The notes: generated from the sequence alone by a model not told the origin. A stretch of 64,000 bases of DNA from Bradyrhizobium huanghuaihaiense (GCF_007830635.1 NZ_VLLA01000015.1:62001-126000); one strand, 5' to 3'; shown: positions 45,930 through 54,631, counted from the first letter of the stretch. Numbers and translations: made by a program.

Positions 45930-46448
45930 ATGGCGACCGATCATATCCGATACGATGTGCTGGCCCGCGACGCGCTGCGCGGCGTGCTGCGGAAGGTGCT
46001 GACCGACGCCGCATCCCATGGCTTGCCGGGCGAGCACCATTTCTTCATCACCTTCGTATCGAAGGCCGAGGGCGTGAAACTGTCGTCGCGGCTGCTGGCG
46101 CAATATCCGGAAGAGATGACGATCATCCTCCAGCACCAGTTCTGGGACCTGACCGTGCTCGAAGACCGCTTCGAGGTCGGCCTGTCCTTCGGCGGCATTC
46201 CGGAGCGGCTGGTGGTGCCGTTCAGCGCCATCAAGAGCTTCCTCGATCCGTCCGTGAAATTCGGCCTCCAGTTCGATACGTCCGACGTCGCCGAGGTGGC
46301 GCCGGAGAATTTGCCGGCAGCGCCTGCCCCGTCGGCTGTCGCCGTGCCGGCGCCCGCCGCCGAGAAGGCGGAGACCGCCGAAGAGCCGACCCCGCCGAAC
46401 CAGGGCGGAGCCGAGGTCGTGCGGCTCGATCGTTTCCGCAAGAAATGA
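45930..46448 (+). CDS. sspB: SspB-type ClpXP adaptor for ssrA-tagged proteins
   Basis: Alphaproteobacterial SspB, 172 residues. The tag-binding beta fold covers roughly 1-125, with DALRGVLRKVLTDAASHGLPGEHHFFITF near 12-40 and FGGIPERLVVPFSAIKSFLDPSVKFGLQF near 86-114. An Ala/Pro-rich flexible linker (about 130-160) ends in VVRLDRFRKK, the position of the ClpX-binding tail. Start ATG 45930 is chosen because homology begins there. It delivers tmRNA-tagged proteins to ClpXP and lies directly after ssrA. Confidence 0.93.
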   Translation: MATDHIRYDVLARDALRGVLRKVLTDAASHGLPGEHHFFITFVSKAEGVKLSSRLLAQYPEEMTIILQHQFWDLTVLEDRFEVGLSFGGIPERLVVPFSAIKSFLDPSVKFGLQFDTSDVAEVAPENLPAAPAPSAVAVPAPAAEKAETAEEPTPPNQGGAEVVRLDRFRKK

Positions 46449-46550
46449 TCTAGGCTGTCGCGCGGAGCCATCGCGCCCGGTCAAACTGCCTGTATAGAAG
46501 AGCGCATGAAGAAGCCGCGCGGCGTTTCGCGCGGCAGAATGGATGTGCTC

Positions 46551-47972
46551 ATGGCCAAAGCTGCCCGCTCGAAGACCGCCCGCCCCGCAACTCGCATCGA
46601 GACTGACAGCTTCGGTCCCATCGAAGTGCCCGCCGATCGCTATTGGGGGGCGCAGACCGAGCGGTCGCGGCAGAATTTCCGCATCGGCACCGACCGCATG
46701 CCGATCTCGCTCGTGCATGCGCTCGGCATGGTCAAGCTCGCTGCCGCGCAGTCCAACCTCGAGCTCGGCCTGCTCGACCAGCGCCGCGCCAACGCCATCA
46801 TCCGCGCCGCGCGCGAGGTGATCGAGGGCAAGCTTGACGACCATTTCCCGCTTGTCGTGTGGCAGACCGGCTCGGGCACGCAGAGCAACATGAACCTCAA
46901 CGAGGTGATCGCCAACCGCGCCAATGAGCTGCTCGGCGGCGAGCTCGGCGCCAAGAAGCCGGTGCATCCCAACGACCACGTCAACATGAGCCAGTCGTCG
47001 AACGACTCCTTCCCGACCGCGATGCATATCGCGGCCGCAAGCCGCATCAACGTCGATCTCGTCCCCGCCCTCGGCGAGCTGCTGCGCGCATTGCGCAAGA
47101 AGGAGAAGGAATTTTCCAAGATCGTGAAGATCGGCCGCACCCACACTCAGGATGCGACGCCGCTGACGCTCGGCCAGGAATTCTCCGGCTATGCTGCGCA
47201 GGTCGAGAGCGGCATCGCCCGGCTCAAGGTCGCGGTGAAGGATCTCTATCCGCTGGCGCAGGGCGGCACGGCGGTGGGTACTGGCCTCAATTCGAAGCCG
47301 CGCTTTGCAAAGCTGTTCGCAAAGCATGTCGCCGGGATCACGAAGCTGCCCTTCACCAGCGCTGCCAACAAATTCGAGGCGCTGGCCTCCAACGATGCCT
47401 ATGTGCTGGCGCACGGCGCCATCAACTCGGTCGCGACCGGCCTGTTCAAGATCGCCAACGACATCCGCCTGCTCGGATCAGGCCCGCGCTCGGGGCTCGG
47501 CGAGCTGATCCTGCCGGAGAACGAGCCGGGCTCGTCGATCATGCCGGGGAAGGTCAATCCGACGCAGTGCGAGGCGATGACCATGGTGTGCTGCCAGGTG
47601 TTCGGCAACCACACCGCCATCACGGTCGCCGGCAGCCAGGGCCATTTCGAGCTCAACGTCTACAAGCCGGTGCTGGCCTACAACATGCTGCACTCGATCC
47701 GCCTGATGGCGGATGCGGCGCGCTCCTTCACCGAGCATTGCGTCAGCGGCATCCGCGCCGACGAAAAGCGCATCAGGGAGCTGATGGAGCGCTCGCTGAT
47801 GCTGGTGACGGCGCTGGCCCCCAAGATCGGCTACGACAACGCCGCCAAGGTGGCCAAAACCGCCCATGCCAACGGCACCACGCTGAAGGAGGAGGCGCTG
47901 CGGCTCGGTTTCGTCTCGGCCGACGAATTCGACCGCCTGGTGCGCCCGGAAAAGATGACCAGCCCGGGCTAA
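46551..47972 (+). CDS. fumC: Class II fumarate hydratase
   Basis: Class II fumarase, 473 residues from the chosen start, hydrating fumarate to malate in the TCA cycle. GSGTQSNMNLNEVIANRANELLGG near 105-128, the catalytic-His region GRTHTQDATPLTLGQEFSGY near 195-214 and the signature GSSIMPGKVNPTQCEAM near 330-346 are intact. ATG 46551 (MAKAARSK) is preferred; in-frame ATGs at 46506 and 46539 are alternatives. Iron-independent, unlike class I fumarase. Confidence 0.95.
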   Translation: MAKAARSKTARPATRIETDSFGPIEVPADRYWGAQTERSRQNFRIGTDRMPISLVHALGMVKLAAAQSNLELGLLDQRRANAIIRAAREVIEGKLDDHFPLVVWQTGSGTQSNMNLNEVIANRANELLGGELGAKKPVHPNDHVNMSQSSNDSFPTAMHIAAASRINVDLVPALGELLRALRKKEKEFSKIVKIGRTHTQDATPLTLGQEFSGYAAQVESGIARLKVAVKDLYPLAQGGTAVGTGLNSKPRFAKLFAKHVAGITKLPFTSAANKFEALASNDAYVLAHGAINSVATGLFKIANDIRLLGSGPRSGLGELILPENEPGSSIMPGKVNPTQCEAMTMVCCQVFGNHTAITVAGSQGHFELNVYKPVLAYNMLHSIRLMADAARSFTEHCVSGIRADEKRIRELMERSLMLVTALAPKIGYDNAAKVAKTAHANGTTLKEEALRLGFVSADEFDRLVRPEKMTSPG

Positions 47973-48250
47973 ATTTCCGAATTCCGATAGTCATCCGTAA
48001 TCATACGGACGCTGGACGCTCAGAAATATGCGGTTTTGGGGGCGGGACTTGATTACCGTCAATGTTCCGGGGGGGCGGCGTGTTACGCAAGCCCCACCGC
48101 CCTGACGGGGCGAAATTCATCGTTTGATGGCCCGAAGGGCCGATTGACGAGGACGAGGACGAGCGAATGACCATCAAGTCTTTTGGGGCGCAATGCCGCC
48201 CCCTGAATATTTCATCCTGCCTGCCGAGGATCGGGTGATGGAGACGCGGC

Positions 48251-48439
48251 ATGGGGAACGTCATCAACCTGAATCGTTTCAGGAAACGCGCCGAGCGGGA
48301 AGCCTCGGCGAAGCAGGCGGACGCCAACCGGACGAAGTTCGGCCGCACCAAGGCGGAGCGGTCGGCGGAGGAGACGCGCGCGGACAAGGCGAAGGCGCAC
48401 CTGGACCAGCATCAGATCGATCGCGAGGAGCAGCCATGA
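48251..48439 (+). CDS. DUF4169 family small basic protein
   Basis: Highly charged protein of 62 residues beginning GNVINLNRFRKRAEREA, the DUF4169 signature, and predicted to be mainly helical (Lys, Arg, Glu, Ala rich). Start ATG 48251 follows GGAGA. The stop overlaps the next start (ATGA). Role unknown; always next to a ribbon-helix-helix protein in related genomes as far as I recall. Confidence 0.87.
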   Translation: MGNVINLNRFRKRAEREASAKQADANRTKFGRTKAERSAEETRADKAKAHLDQHQIDREEQP

Positions 48440-48687
48440 AGTCGCCCGTCGTGAAGCGATCGATCGTCGTCGCCGGCCACAAGACCAGCGTCAGCCTGGA
48501 AGAAGCGTTCTGGAACGGCATGAAGGAGATCTCGGGCCTGCGTAACATGACGCTGTCCGAGCTCGTCGGCGAGATCGACGGCAACCGCCAGCAGGGCAAT
48601 CTGTCCTCGGCGATCCGCCTGTTCGTGCTCGACTACTTCAAGAGCCGGGCCATGGCCGCCCAGCCGGACAAGGTCCCGGCGCAGTAG
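48436..48687 (+). CDS. Ribbon-helix-helix domain protein (RHH_4 type)
   Basis: Protein of 83 residues. Strand KRSIVVAGHKTSVSLEEAFWNGMKEISGLRNMTLSELVGEID gives the ribbon and two helices of the RHH_4 family, followed by GNLSSAIRLFVLDYFKSR. It is coupled to the DUF4169 gene. Probably a DNA-binding regulator acting as a dimer. Despite the two-gene architecture, neither protein resembles a toxin. Confidence 0.85.
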   Translation: MKSPVVKRSIVVAGHKTSVSLEEAFWNGMKEISGLRNMTLSELVGEIDGNRQQGNLSSAIRLFVLDYFKSRAMAAQPDKVPAQ

Positions 48688-48721
48688 CCGCCGGGGCGTG
48701 TTTCCGGCGCGACTCCGGCGT

Positions 48722-48750
48722 CTGCACTTTAAAATCACTCTAAGGTGCAG
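48722..48750. promoter_or_regulatory. Inverted repeat upstream of feoAB
   Basis: Arms CTGCACTTTA and TAAGGTGCAG with one mismatch and a nine-base AT-rich spacer, 54 bases before the feoA start. The inner TTTAAAATCACTCTAA loosely resembles alphaproteobacterial iron-response (Irr/ICE) boxes. Iron control of feoAB is expected, but the regulator is not identified. Confidence 0.5.
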
Positions 48751-48803
48751 TTTCGGCCGCCGAGTGCGCTTGACCTCAATGCCCTGCGTTGAAAATACAG
48801 GGC

Positions 48804-49079
48804 ATGACCGACCATGATGATACGCGCCCGCATATGCCGCTGGGTCTGGCCCTGCGCGGCTATACCGGCGTCATCCAGCACCTTTCCACCAAGGATACGG
48901 GTTCTGCGCTTTCGGACATCGAGCTCGAAAGCCGCCTGATCGAGCTTGGCTTCGTCGAGGGCGCCCGGGTCGAGGTCCTGCACGAGGGGCTGGTCGGGCG
49001 CGACCCGATCGCGGTCAGGGTCGACAGCATCACGATCGCGGTCCGCCGGCGCGAAGCCATGGCCATCATCGTCGCCTAG
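48804..49079 (+). CDS. feoA: FeoA-family protein
   Basis: FeoA-domain (SH3-like) protein, 91 residues. LALRGYTGVIQHL near 14-26 and LESRLIELGFVEGARVEVLHEGLVGRDPIAVRVDSITIAVRRREAMAIIVA to the end are typical. It is a cytoplasmic accessory of the FeoB ferrous iron transporter, 36 bases before feoB. Start ATG 48804; TTG 48789 is less likely. Confidence 0.9.
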   Translation: MTDHDDTRPHMPLGLALRGYTGVIQHLSTKDTGSALSDIELESRLIELGFVEGARVEVLHEGLVGRDPIAVRVDSITIAVRRREAMAIIVA

Positions 49080-49115
49080 TCAGCGACCGGATAACTGCCC
49101 CAGGCCTTTGATCCC

Positions 49116-50987
49116 ATGGAAGCACCCCTGCTGCATCTCGCCCTGGTCGGCACGCCTAACAGCGGCAAGACCTCGCTGTTCAATGCCCTGACCGGCAGCC
49201 GACAGAAGGTCGCGAACTATCCGGGCGTCACCGTCGAGCGCAAGGAGGGCTTCTTCGTCACCCCGCTCGGCCGCCAGGTCTCCGTGGTCGACCTGCCCGG
49301 CACCTATTCGCTGCGCGGCCGCAGCCCGGACGAGGAGATCACCCGCGACTTCGTGCTCGGCAAGGCCTCCGGCGAGATCGTGCCCGATCTCGTGCTGTGC
49401 GTCGCCGATTCCACCAATCTGCGCCTGACCATCCGCCTGCTGCTCGAACTGAAGCGCACCGGGCGGCCGATGATCCTCGTCCTCAACATGTTCGACATCG
49501 CGTCCCGCCGCGGCATCACTGTCGACGTCGAGCGGCTCGCCAAGGAGCTCGGCGTGCCCGTGGTCACCTCGATCGCGGTGCGCAAGGGCGGCACGGCCGA
49601 CCTGCTGGCGCTGACCGACGAGATCTCCGCCAAGCTCGCCAGCGAGCCGCAGGAGAACAGCTGGCGTGCGCTCAGCGTCTCCGAGCTGCGCGCCACCCAA
49701 CGCGAGGCCGACCGCATCATCGCCGACTGCGTCAGCCTGCCCGCCAGGCCCGACACCTGGACCGCGCGGATCGATGCCGTCGTGCTGCATCCGGTCGGCG
49801 GGCTCATCGTGCTGGCGCTGATCCTGTTCGTGATGTTCCAGGCGGTGTTCGCCTGGGCGCAGCCGGCGATGGATCTTCTCAAGTCAGGGTTCGACGCGCT
49901 CGGCGAGCTCGTGAAAGCCACCCTTCCCGACGGCCTGCTCCAGAGCTTCCTTCAGGACGGCGTGATCTCCGGCGTCGGCAGCGTCATCGTGTTCCTGCCG
50001 CAGATCATCCTCATCTTCCTGTTCATCCTGCTCTTGGAAGATTTCGGCTACATGGCGCGCGCGGCGTTCCTGATGGACCGCATCATGGGCGGGGCCGGCC
50101 TGCACGGCCGCGCCTTCATTCCGCTGCTGTCGAGCTTTGCCTGCGCCATTCCCGGCATCATGGCGACGCGCGTGATCGACAACAAGCGCGACCGGCTGAC
50201 CACGATTCTGATCGCGCCGCTGATGACCTGCTCGGCGCGCATTCCGGTCTACACGCTGATCATCTCCGCCTTCATTCCGGCAAAGGACGTCTGGGGCTTC
50301 ATCAACCTGCAGGGGCTCGTGATGTTCGGCCTCTACACCACCGGCATCGTCAGCGCGCTCGCCGTCTCGTTCGTGATCAAGTTCTTCATGATCCGCGACT
50401 ATGCGCCGGCGCCGTTCATGCTGGAGCTGCCGGACTACAAGATGCCCAGGCTGAAATCGATCGCGATCGGCATCTACACCCGCGCAAAGATGTTCCTGCA
50501 GCGCGCGGGCACCACGATCTTCTCGATGATGGTGCTGATCTGGTTCCTGGCCTCGTTCCCGCAGCCGCCGGCGGGCAGCACCGAGCCCGCCATCGACTTC
50601 AGCCTCGCCGCGATGATCGGCAAGGCGCTCGAGCCCCTGCTCGCCCCTGTCGGCTTCAACTGGCAGATCGCGGTGGCGCTGATCCCCGGCATGGCCGCCC
50701 GCGAGGTCGCGGTCGCAGCGCTTGGCACCGTCTACGCCATCGAAGGCGGCAAGGAAGCGGCCGAGCAGATCGGCCAGGTGCTGGCGACGAAATGGTCGCT
50801 CGCCACTGCGCTGTCGATGCTGGCCTGGTACATCTTCGCGCCGCAATGCGCCTCGACGCTGGCCGTGATCCGGCGCGAGACCGGAAGCTGGGGATGGATG
50901 GCCGTCACCTTCACCTACATGCTGGTGCTGGCCTATGCGGCGAGCCTCGTGACCTACAACGTCGCCGTCGCACTCGGCGCGGGATAA
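49116..50987 (+). CDS. feoB: Ferrous iron transporter FeoB
   Basis: Inner-membrane Fe(II) transporter, 623 residues, shorter than E. coli FeoB (773) but within the family range. The N-terminal GTPase has G1 GTPNSGKT (near 10-17), G2/G3 VANYPGVTVERKEG and DLPGTYSL, and G4 LNMFD near 125 (NMxD as usual in FeoB). The membrane part, with about eight to ten hydrophobic segments, includes the Gate motifs (PLLSSFACAIPGIMATR near 337 and PLMTCSARIPVY near 368). No feoC gene follows. Confidence 0.96.
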   Translation: MEAPLLHLALVGTPNSGKTSLFNALTGSRQKVANYPGVTVERKEGFFVTPLGRQVSVVDLPGTYSLRGRSPDEEITRDFVLGKASGEIVPDLVLCVADSTNLRLTIRLLLELKRTGRPMILVLNMFDIASRRGITVDVERLAKELGVPVVTSIAVRKGGTADLLALTDEISAKLASEPQENSWRALSVSELRATQREADRIIADCVSLPARPDTWTARIDAVVLHPVGGLIVLALILFVMFQAVFAWAQPAMDLLKSGFDALGELVKATLPDGLLQSFLQDGVISGVGSVIVFLPQIILIFLFILLLEDFGYMARAAFLMDRIMGGAGLHGRAFIPLLSSFACAIPGIMATRVIDNKRDRLTTILIAPLMTCSARIPVYTLIISAFIPAKDVWGFINLQGLVMFGLYTTGIVSALAVSFVIKFFMIRDYAPAPFMLELPDYKMPRLKSIAIGIYTRAKMFLQRAGTTIFSMMVLIWFLASFPQPPAGSTEPAIDFSLAAMIGKALEPLLAPVGFNWQIAVALIPGMAAREVAVAALGTVYAIEGGKEAAEQIGQVLATKWSLATALSMLAWYIFAPQCASTLAVIRRETGSWGWMAVTFTYMLVLAYAASLVTYNVAVALGAG

Positions 50988-51493
50988 GCCCCTCTCAAAA
51001 CTAAAACTGCGAAAACAACCCCATGCACAGTAGATGGGGGTTGTGAAATCAATGGGTTGCGCGGGTGCGATTCCGTAGCCCGGATGGAGCCACCGGGTCG
51101 GCGCGAAGCGCCGCCCGATGACAGGCTCCGCGAAATCCGGGAATCTCGCCGAAAAGCATCACCGGACCCGGATTGCGCTGCGCTCCATCCGGGCTACGGA
51201 CTACGCCGGTTGCGCCGTCGGGCAAAACACTGGCATGATGGCACCATCCCGAAAATCATCGACGCTGCACCCGCTTGATCTCGTGAAGCGCGGAGCATGC
51301 GATTGGGCGAAGGCGTTCGGTCATGCGGAGCGTGGCGAGGTACCGCCTTCCCGATAGATGGCGCAGTCTGCCAAGAGCGTCACCACGGCGCGTTGCTTGC
51401 GCTCCACCCGGAAGTGCGACCTTTGATTTCGGTCAATGGTAGGGCTCATCGGCATGTCACGTTTTCTCGTCGTCCTGCAAAGGGAGAGAATAC
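50988..51493. other. 506-base intergenic region
   Basis: Contains a small hairpin at about 51014-51043 (ACAACCCC / GGGGTTGT with a bulge) just after feoB, and the inverted repeat 51073-51199. From 51200 on I see no gene until the small secreted protein at 51494. Confidence 0.55.
51073..51199. repeat. Extragenic inverted repeat, CCGTAGCCCGGATGGAG family
   Basis: Seventeen-base perfect outer arms CCGTAGCCCGGATGGAG and complement, with a shorter palindrome (GGCGCGAAGCGCC) inside the left half. Confidence 0.88.
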
Positions 51494-51784
51494 ATGACCA
51501 GACATGCCAAGCTGCTTGGACTGTTCGTAGTCGCCGCGCTGTTCACGGTAACGCCCCTGTCGTTCCGCTACTCGCCGGTGGACGCGTTGACCGTGTCCAC
51601 TGACACAGCCGAGGCCCGCGTCGGGCGTCCCCTTACGCCCGGAAGCGTTGCAGGTGTCAATCGCAGGGTCCATCGGCGCGCCTACTATGGTGCAGCAGCG
51701 GCCGGAGCTGCAGCCTATGGGGCTTATGGTGCCTATGGCTATCGCCGGGCTTGTGGATATTACCCCTACCCGCCCTGCTATTGA
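51494..51784 (+). CDS. Small exported Ala/Gly/Tyr-rich protein
   Basis: Protein of 96 residues, with an N-terminal hydrophobic signal (about 1-30, ending near PVDA-LTV or earlier). The C-terminal half has AAYGAYGAYGYRRACGYYPYPPCY. Start ATG is preceded by GGGAGA. Gly/Tyr-rich exported proteins are frequent in Bradyrhizobium but have no assigned function. Confidence 0.72.
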   Translation: MTRHAKLLGLFVVAALFTVTPLSFRYSPVDALTVSTDTAEARVGRPLTPGSVAGVNRRVHRRAYYGAAAAGAAAYGAYGAYGYRRACGYYPYPPCY

Positions 51785-51845
51785 GGAGCGCGCGATCGCA
51801 GGAGCTAATACCGGACATCCTCGCGTTGTCCTTGCCCCATGAAAA

Positions 51846-51869
51846 AGGCCCCGGTCGATGCCGGGGCCT
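51846..51869 (-). terminator. Intrinsic terminator of the outer-membrane protein gene
   Basis: Stem GGCCCCGG / CCGGGGCC with loop TCGATG, followed on the minus strand by TTTTTC. It is 24 bases after the stop of the beta-barrel gene. Confidence 0.87.
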
Positions 51870-51892
51870 GAGTTCACTGGAGAGATTTAGGT

Positions 51893-52651
51893 TCAATAGC
51901 GCGCCGTGACCGGCGCACCGTAACCGCCGAAGCGGTAGTTCACCCGAACCGTGACCATGTCGACGTCCTGGGTGACCCCGCTGCCCGTGAGGATGAACCC
52001 ACCGGGCGTGACCACGCCCGCGAAGGAGGTGTTGTCGCGCCCCATCCAGAGATGATCGTATTCGACGCCGACCGACCAGTTCGGGGTGAAGCCATACTCC
52101 CAGCCAACACCCAGGGCACCGCCCCAGCGCGTGTGACCTGCCGAAGCGAGGCCGACGCCGGTGACGTTGTTGAAGATGTCAAAGCGATTGCGCGTCACCG
52201 CGGCGCCGCCCTTCACGTAAAGCAGCGAAGCGTTCCATGCCCAACCGAGCTGGGCCGTGAACAGCCCGATCGCATCGATCTTGCCCGTGGTCGAGATCAA
52301 CGGATCGACCAGGCTGACGCGGGTGTTCTTGATCTCGGCCCAATCGCCCTGCGCTTCCAGGCCGAGCACGAACTGATTGGTCTGCCAGCGATACCCGATC
52401 TGTCCGCCGGCGAGGCCTCCGGAGCGATCGGCGCAGCCACTTGCGACGGCGCCTGCGGGCGTTATCAGATCCGCACAGCCGTGGCTCCACCCATAACCTC
52501 CGTTGGCGCCAATATAGAACCCGGTCCAGTTGTAGACCGCCACCACCGGCGCCGGCGGCGGCGCTGCCTTGACAGCCATATCGGCCGCCATGGCCGGAGC
52601 CGCCATGCTCAGTGCCGCGAAACCGATCGCAGCGATCGAAAGCTTCTTCAT
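51893..52651 (-). CDS. Outer-membrane beta-barrel protein (Omp25/Omp31 type)
   Basis: Outer-membrane porin-like beta-barrel, 252 residues, with a signal peptide ending near AMA-ADM (residue 23). The mature part starts after a short Pro/Ala-rich segment at YNWTGFYIGANGGYGWSHG, the family mark, and ends NYRFGGYGAPVTARY with an aromatic/Tyr C-terminal beta signal. Start ATG 52651 follows GGGGA. Confidence 0.92.
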   Translation of the reverse strand: MKKLSIAAIGFAALSMAAPAMAADMAVKAAPPPAPVVAVYNWTGFYIGANGGYGWSHGCADLITPAGAVASGCADRSGGLAGGQIGYRWQTNQFVLGLEAQGDWAEIKNTRVSLVDPLISTTGKIDAIGLFTAQLGWAWNASLLYVKGGAAVTRNRFDIFNNVTGVGLASAGHTRWGGALGVGWEYGFTPNWSVGVEYDHLWMGRDNTSFAGVVTPGGFILTGSGVTQDVDMVTVRVNYRFGGYGAPVTARY

Positions 52652-52812
52652 TGTCTCGTCCCCTTTGCTCAAATTTCTTCGTCAGAAGCGAGCTCCTATG
52701 CCGGCTGGCGTGCATAAGTGCTGCAAACATCCTGGAGTCTATGCGCGAGGGGAGTTTCAACCCGTACCAAAATGGCAACACTCAAGCGTGACGGCTATGC
52801 ACGAGAAAGTGC

Positions 52813-53079
52813 TTAGTCGTCACTTGAAGCGCCGGGCGCCGCGGCGCCGTCCTGTTCGTCGGCAAGCCACGCGTCGATGCCGGAGGACGGGATCAGCCGC
52901 TTCGGAAGGTGGGGGTTGATCGTGCCTGCAAAGACGGAGAGTCCCTCCTCACGCCTGGCGCGCGCAAACAGCTTCGCCTCATGCTCGGTCGCAAAGGTCT
53001 TCGTCTCACGCGGACTTCGTTGTCTCGGCAGAACGCCTCGCTGTCGCACTTCGAAGGTGACGTACCAGGTTGGAATCAT
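52813..53079 (-). CDS. Small conserved hypothetical protein
   Basis: Protein of 88 residues, mixed alpha/beta: IPTWYVTFEVRQRGVL near the start, then TKTFATEHEAKLFARARREEGLSVFAGTINPHLPKRLIPSSGI. No membrane segment or signal. Similar short proteins recur in Bradyrhizobium; function not known. Start ATG 53079; TTG four codons earlier is possible. Confidence 0.7.
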   Translation of the reverse strand: MIPTWYVTFEVRQRGVLPRQRSPRETKTFATEHEAKLFARARREEGLSVFAGTINPHLPKRLIPSSGIDAWLADEQDGAAAPGASSDD

Positions 53080-53293
53080 TGCGCACACCAACAGATCACC
53101 AGTCCCTGAAGTCGCGTTGTGGTGTAGCCGTCATCCGCGTGCTTGATTCAGATCAAGCTGCCGCTCGACCCCTTTCATCCGAGCGCTGGACGCACCGGGA
53201 TACGAACTGGGCGTCGGTTGACCCGCCGGGCAGAACAGGGGCACGATGGCATCATCAAGATCGCGACCAGCTCCAAAGCGACGAACTGTTTCC

Positions 53294-53791
53294 ATGGATC
53301 ACTTCAGCACCGACAGACTGACCGCCGAGCGACTGCACCAAAACCACCTCGCCGATCTCGTCGCGTTGCATCTCGATGCCGAGGTGTCGCGTTATCTCGG
53401 CGGCGTTCGCTCGGCGGAGGCGACGAAGACCTATCTCGACGTCAACATGGCCCATTGGGACCGGCACGGTTTCGGGCTCTGGGCGCTGCGCACGAAGGAC
53501 TGCGCGTTCGCCGGGCGGGCGGGCATCAGGCACATCCTCGTGGATGACGTGGACGAGATCGAGATTGCCTACACCTTCAAGCGGGACTTCTGGGGCCAGG
53601 GGCTTGCGAGCGAGATTGCGACTGTGCTGACGCACATCGGGCTGAAGCAACTCGAGCTGCCGTCCCTCATTGGCCTTGTCTTTGTCGGCCACGGCGCATC
53701 CCGCCGCGTGTTGGAGAAATCAAACTACGTTCTCGAGAAGAGCACGATTCATCACGGCGAGGACGTCGTGATCTATCGTATCCGGCGGTGA
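53294..53791 (+). CDS. GNAT-family acetyltransferase (RimJ/RimL type)
   Basis: Acetyltransferase of 165 residues. TDRLTAERLHQNHLADLVALH near 6-26 opens the Acetyltransf_3-type fold, with EIEIAYTFKRDFWGQGLASEIATVLTHIGL near 86-115 carrying the acetyl-CoA loop (WGQGLA), and NYVLEKS at the end. Start chosen is ATG 53294, where homology begins. Substrate not predicted. Confidence 0.87.
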   Translation: MDHFSTDRLTAERLHQNHLADLVALHLDAEVSRYLGGVRSAEATKTYLDVNMAHWDRHGFGLWALRTKDCAFAGRAGIRHILVDDVDEIEIAYTFKRDFWGQGLASEIATVLTHIGLKQLELPSLIGLVFVGHGASRRVLEKSNYVLEKSTIHHGEDVVIYRIRR

Positions 53792-53809
53792 GCGTACCCT
53801 CGCAGTCCT

Positions 53810-53900
53810 CGTAGGATGGGTAGAGCTCTTGCGAAACCCATCGCGCTTCGACACGCTCGGAAACAATGATGGGTTTCGCAAGAGCTCTACCCATCCTACG
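53810..53900. repeat. Inverted repeat with 33-base perfect arms
   Basis: Arms at 53810-53842 and 53868-53900 are perfectly complementary over 33 bases, with a 25-base loop. The arm begins CGTAGGATGGGTAGAGC, related to the CGTAGGGTGGG family at 6969 and 34527. It is 18 bases after the GNAT stop and 36 before the stop of the convergent cupin gene. Confidence 0.92.
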
Positions 53901-53936
53901 GACTACGGGCTATCTCCGCTCATTGGCGGGACAACC

Positions 53937-54308
53937 TCATGGCTCCATCGTGTAGGAGCGCCCGGGTTCGAGCACATAGATGGTCAGGAAGCGGAGCGGA
54001 CGGTCCGGGTCGCAATTGCGAAAGTGGGTGTGCGGAACATCGGCCCGATCCTGCAAGGTCTCGCCCGCCCGGTATTGTCGCGGCTCATCGCTGCCATAGG
54101 CGGATTCGGCAACACCTTCGACGATGTAGATCGCGCCCGCAACGGGATGCCGGTGAAGCGGCGCGACGCCGCCGGGCGGATAGGTGACCTCGACGACCAT
54201 GAGCTCCTGCTGCTTGCCGGGCAGCGGGAGACGTTCGAGAACCTTGCGCGTGACACCTGCAAACCCGGCTTGCCGAGCGCCTGCCTGACCGTCGCTACGT
54301 TCATTCAT
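53937..54308 (-). CDS. Cupin-domain protein
   Basis: Single-domain cupin of 123 residues. Motif 1 is PLHRHPVAGAIYIVEG near 52-67; the usual Glu is Ala, so the metal site is incomplete. Motif 2 is ADVPHTHFRN near 88-97. Start ATG 54308; a longer TTG-initiated frame adds 18 residues. No signal peptide; substrate unknown. Confidence 0.75.
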   Translation of the reverse strand: MNERSDGQAGARQAGFAGVTRKVLERLPLPGKQQELMVVEVTYPPGGVAPLHRHPVAGAIYIVEGVAESAYGSDEPRQYRAGETLQDRADVPHTHFRNCDPDRPLRFLTIYVLEPGRSYTMEP

Positions 54309-54631
54309 TAGGCACCTGTCGTTCGAGAGTTGTAGCCGTCGCCACATCGCGGTGAACGACAATGGAACGTTTTACGCAAGGCGACAAAGTGGAAGGCATA
54401 ACCGCTCACTCAGCATTCTGCCTTATATGCGACAGGGCGTTCAAAGCCTCGTGTCATCAGGTCCACCCGGAACAGAGGGACTCGCCCTGGCGCGGTTCCG
54501 TCGGGAGCTTCGATGAAGCACTCGGATGCAACCGACCTGAACAGCCATTCAAGAAAGTTTCTTGCCCGTTCCTGCAACAGGCGATGGTGGCGGTCGTTGA
54601 CTCGCGACGGACGCAAGCCAAGGAGGAACAG
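54309..54631. other. 323-base intergenic region
   Basis: Divergent region between the cupin gene and the small secreted protein at 54632. An in-frame extension of the latter covers part of it, but a good Shine-Dalgarno and signal peptide place the start at 54632. I see no clear promoter or other gene. Confidence 0.5.

Noticed and set aside
48251..48687. Toxin-antitoxin module
   Set aside because: The RHH protein fits a regulator, but DUF4169 resembles no toxin family and the pair lies in a housekeeping context.
54362..54631. N-terminal extension of the small exported protein
   Set aside because: AGGAGG and an intact signal peptide place the start at 54632; the upstream part shows no protein character.
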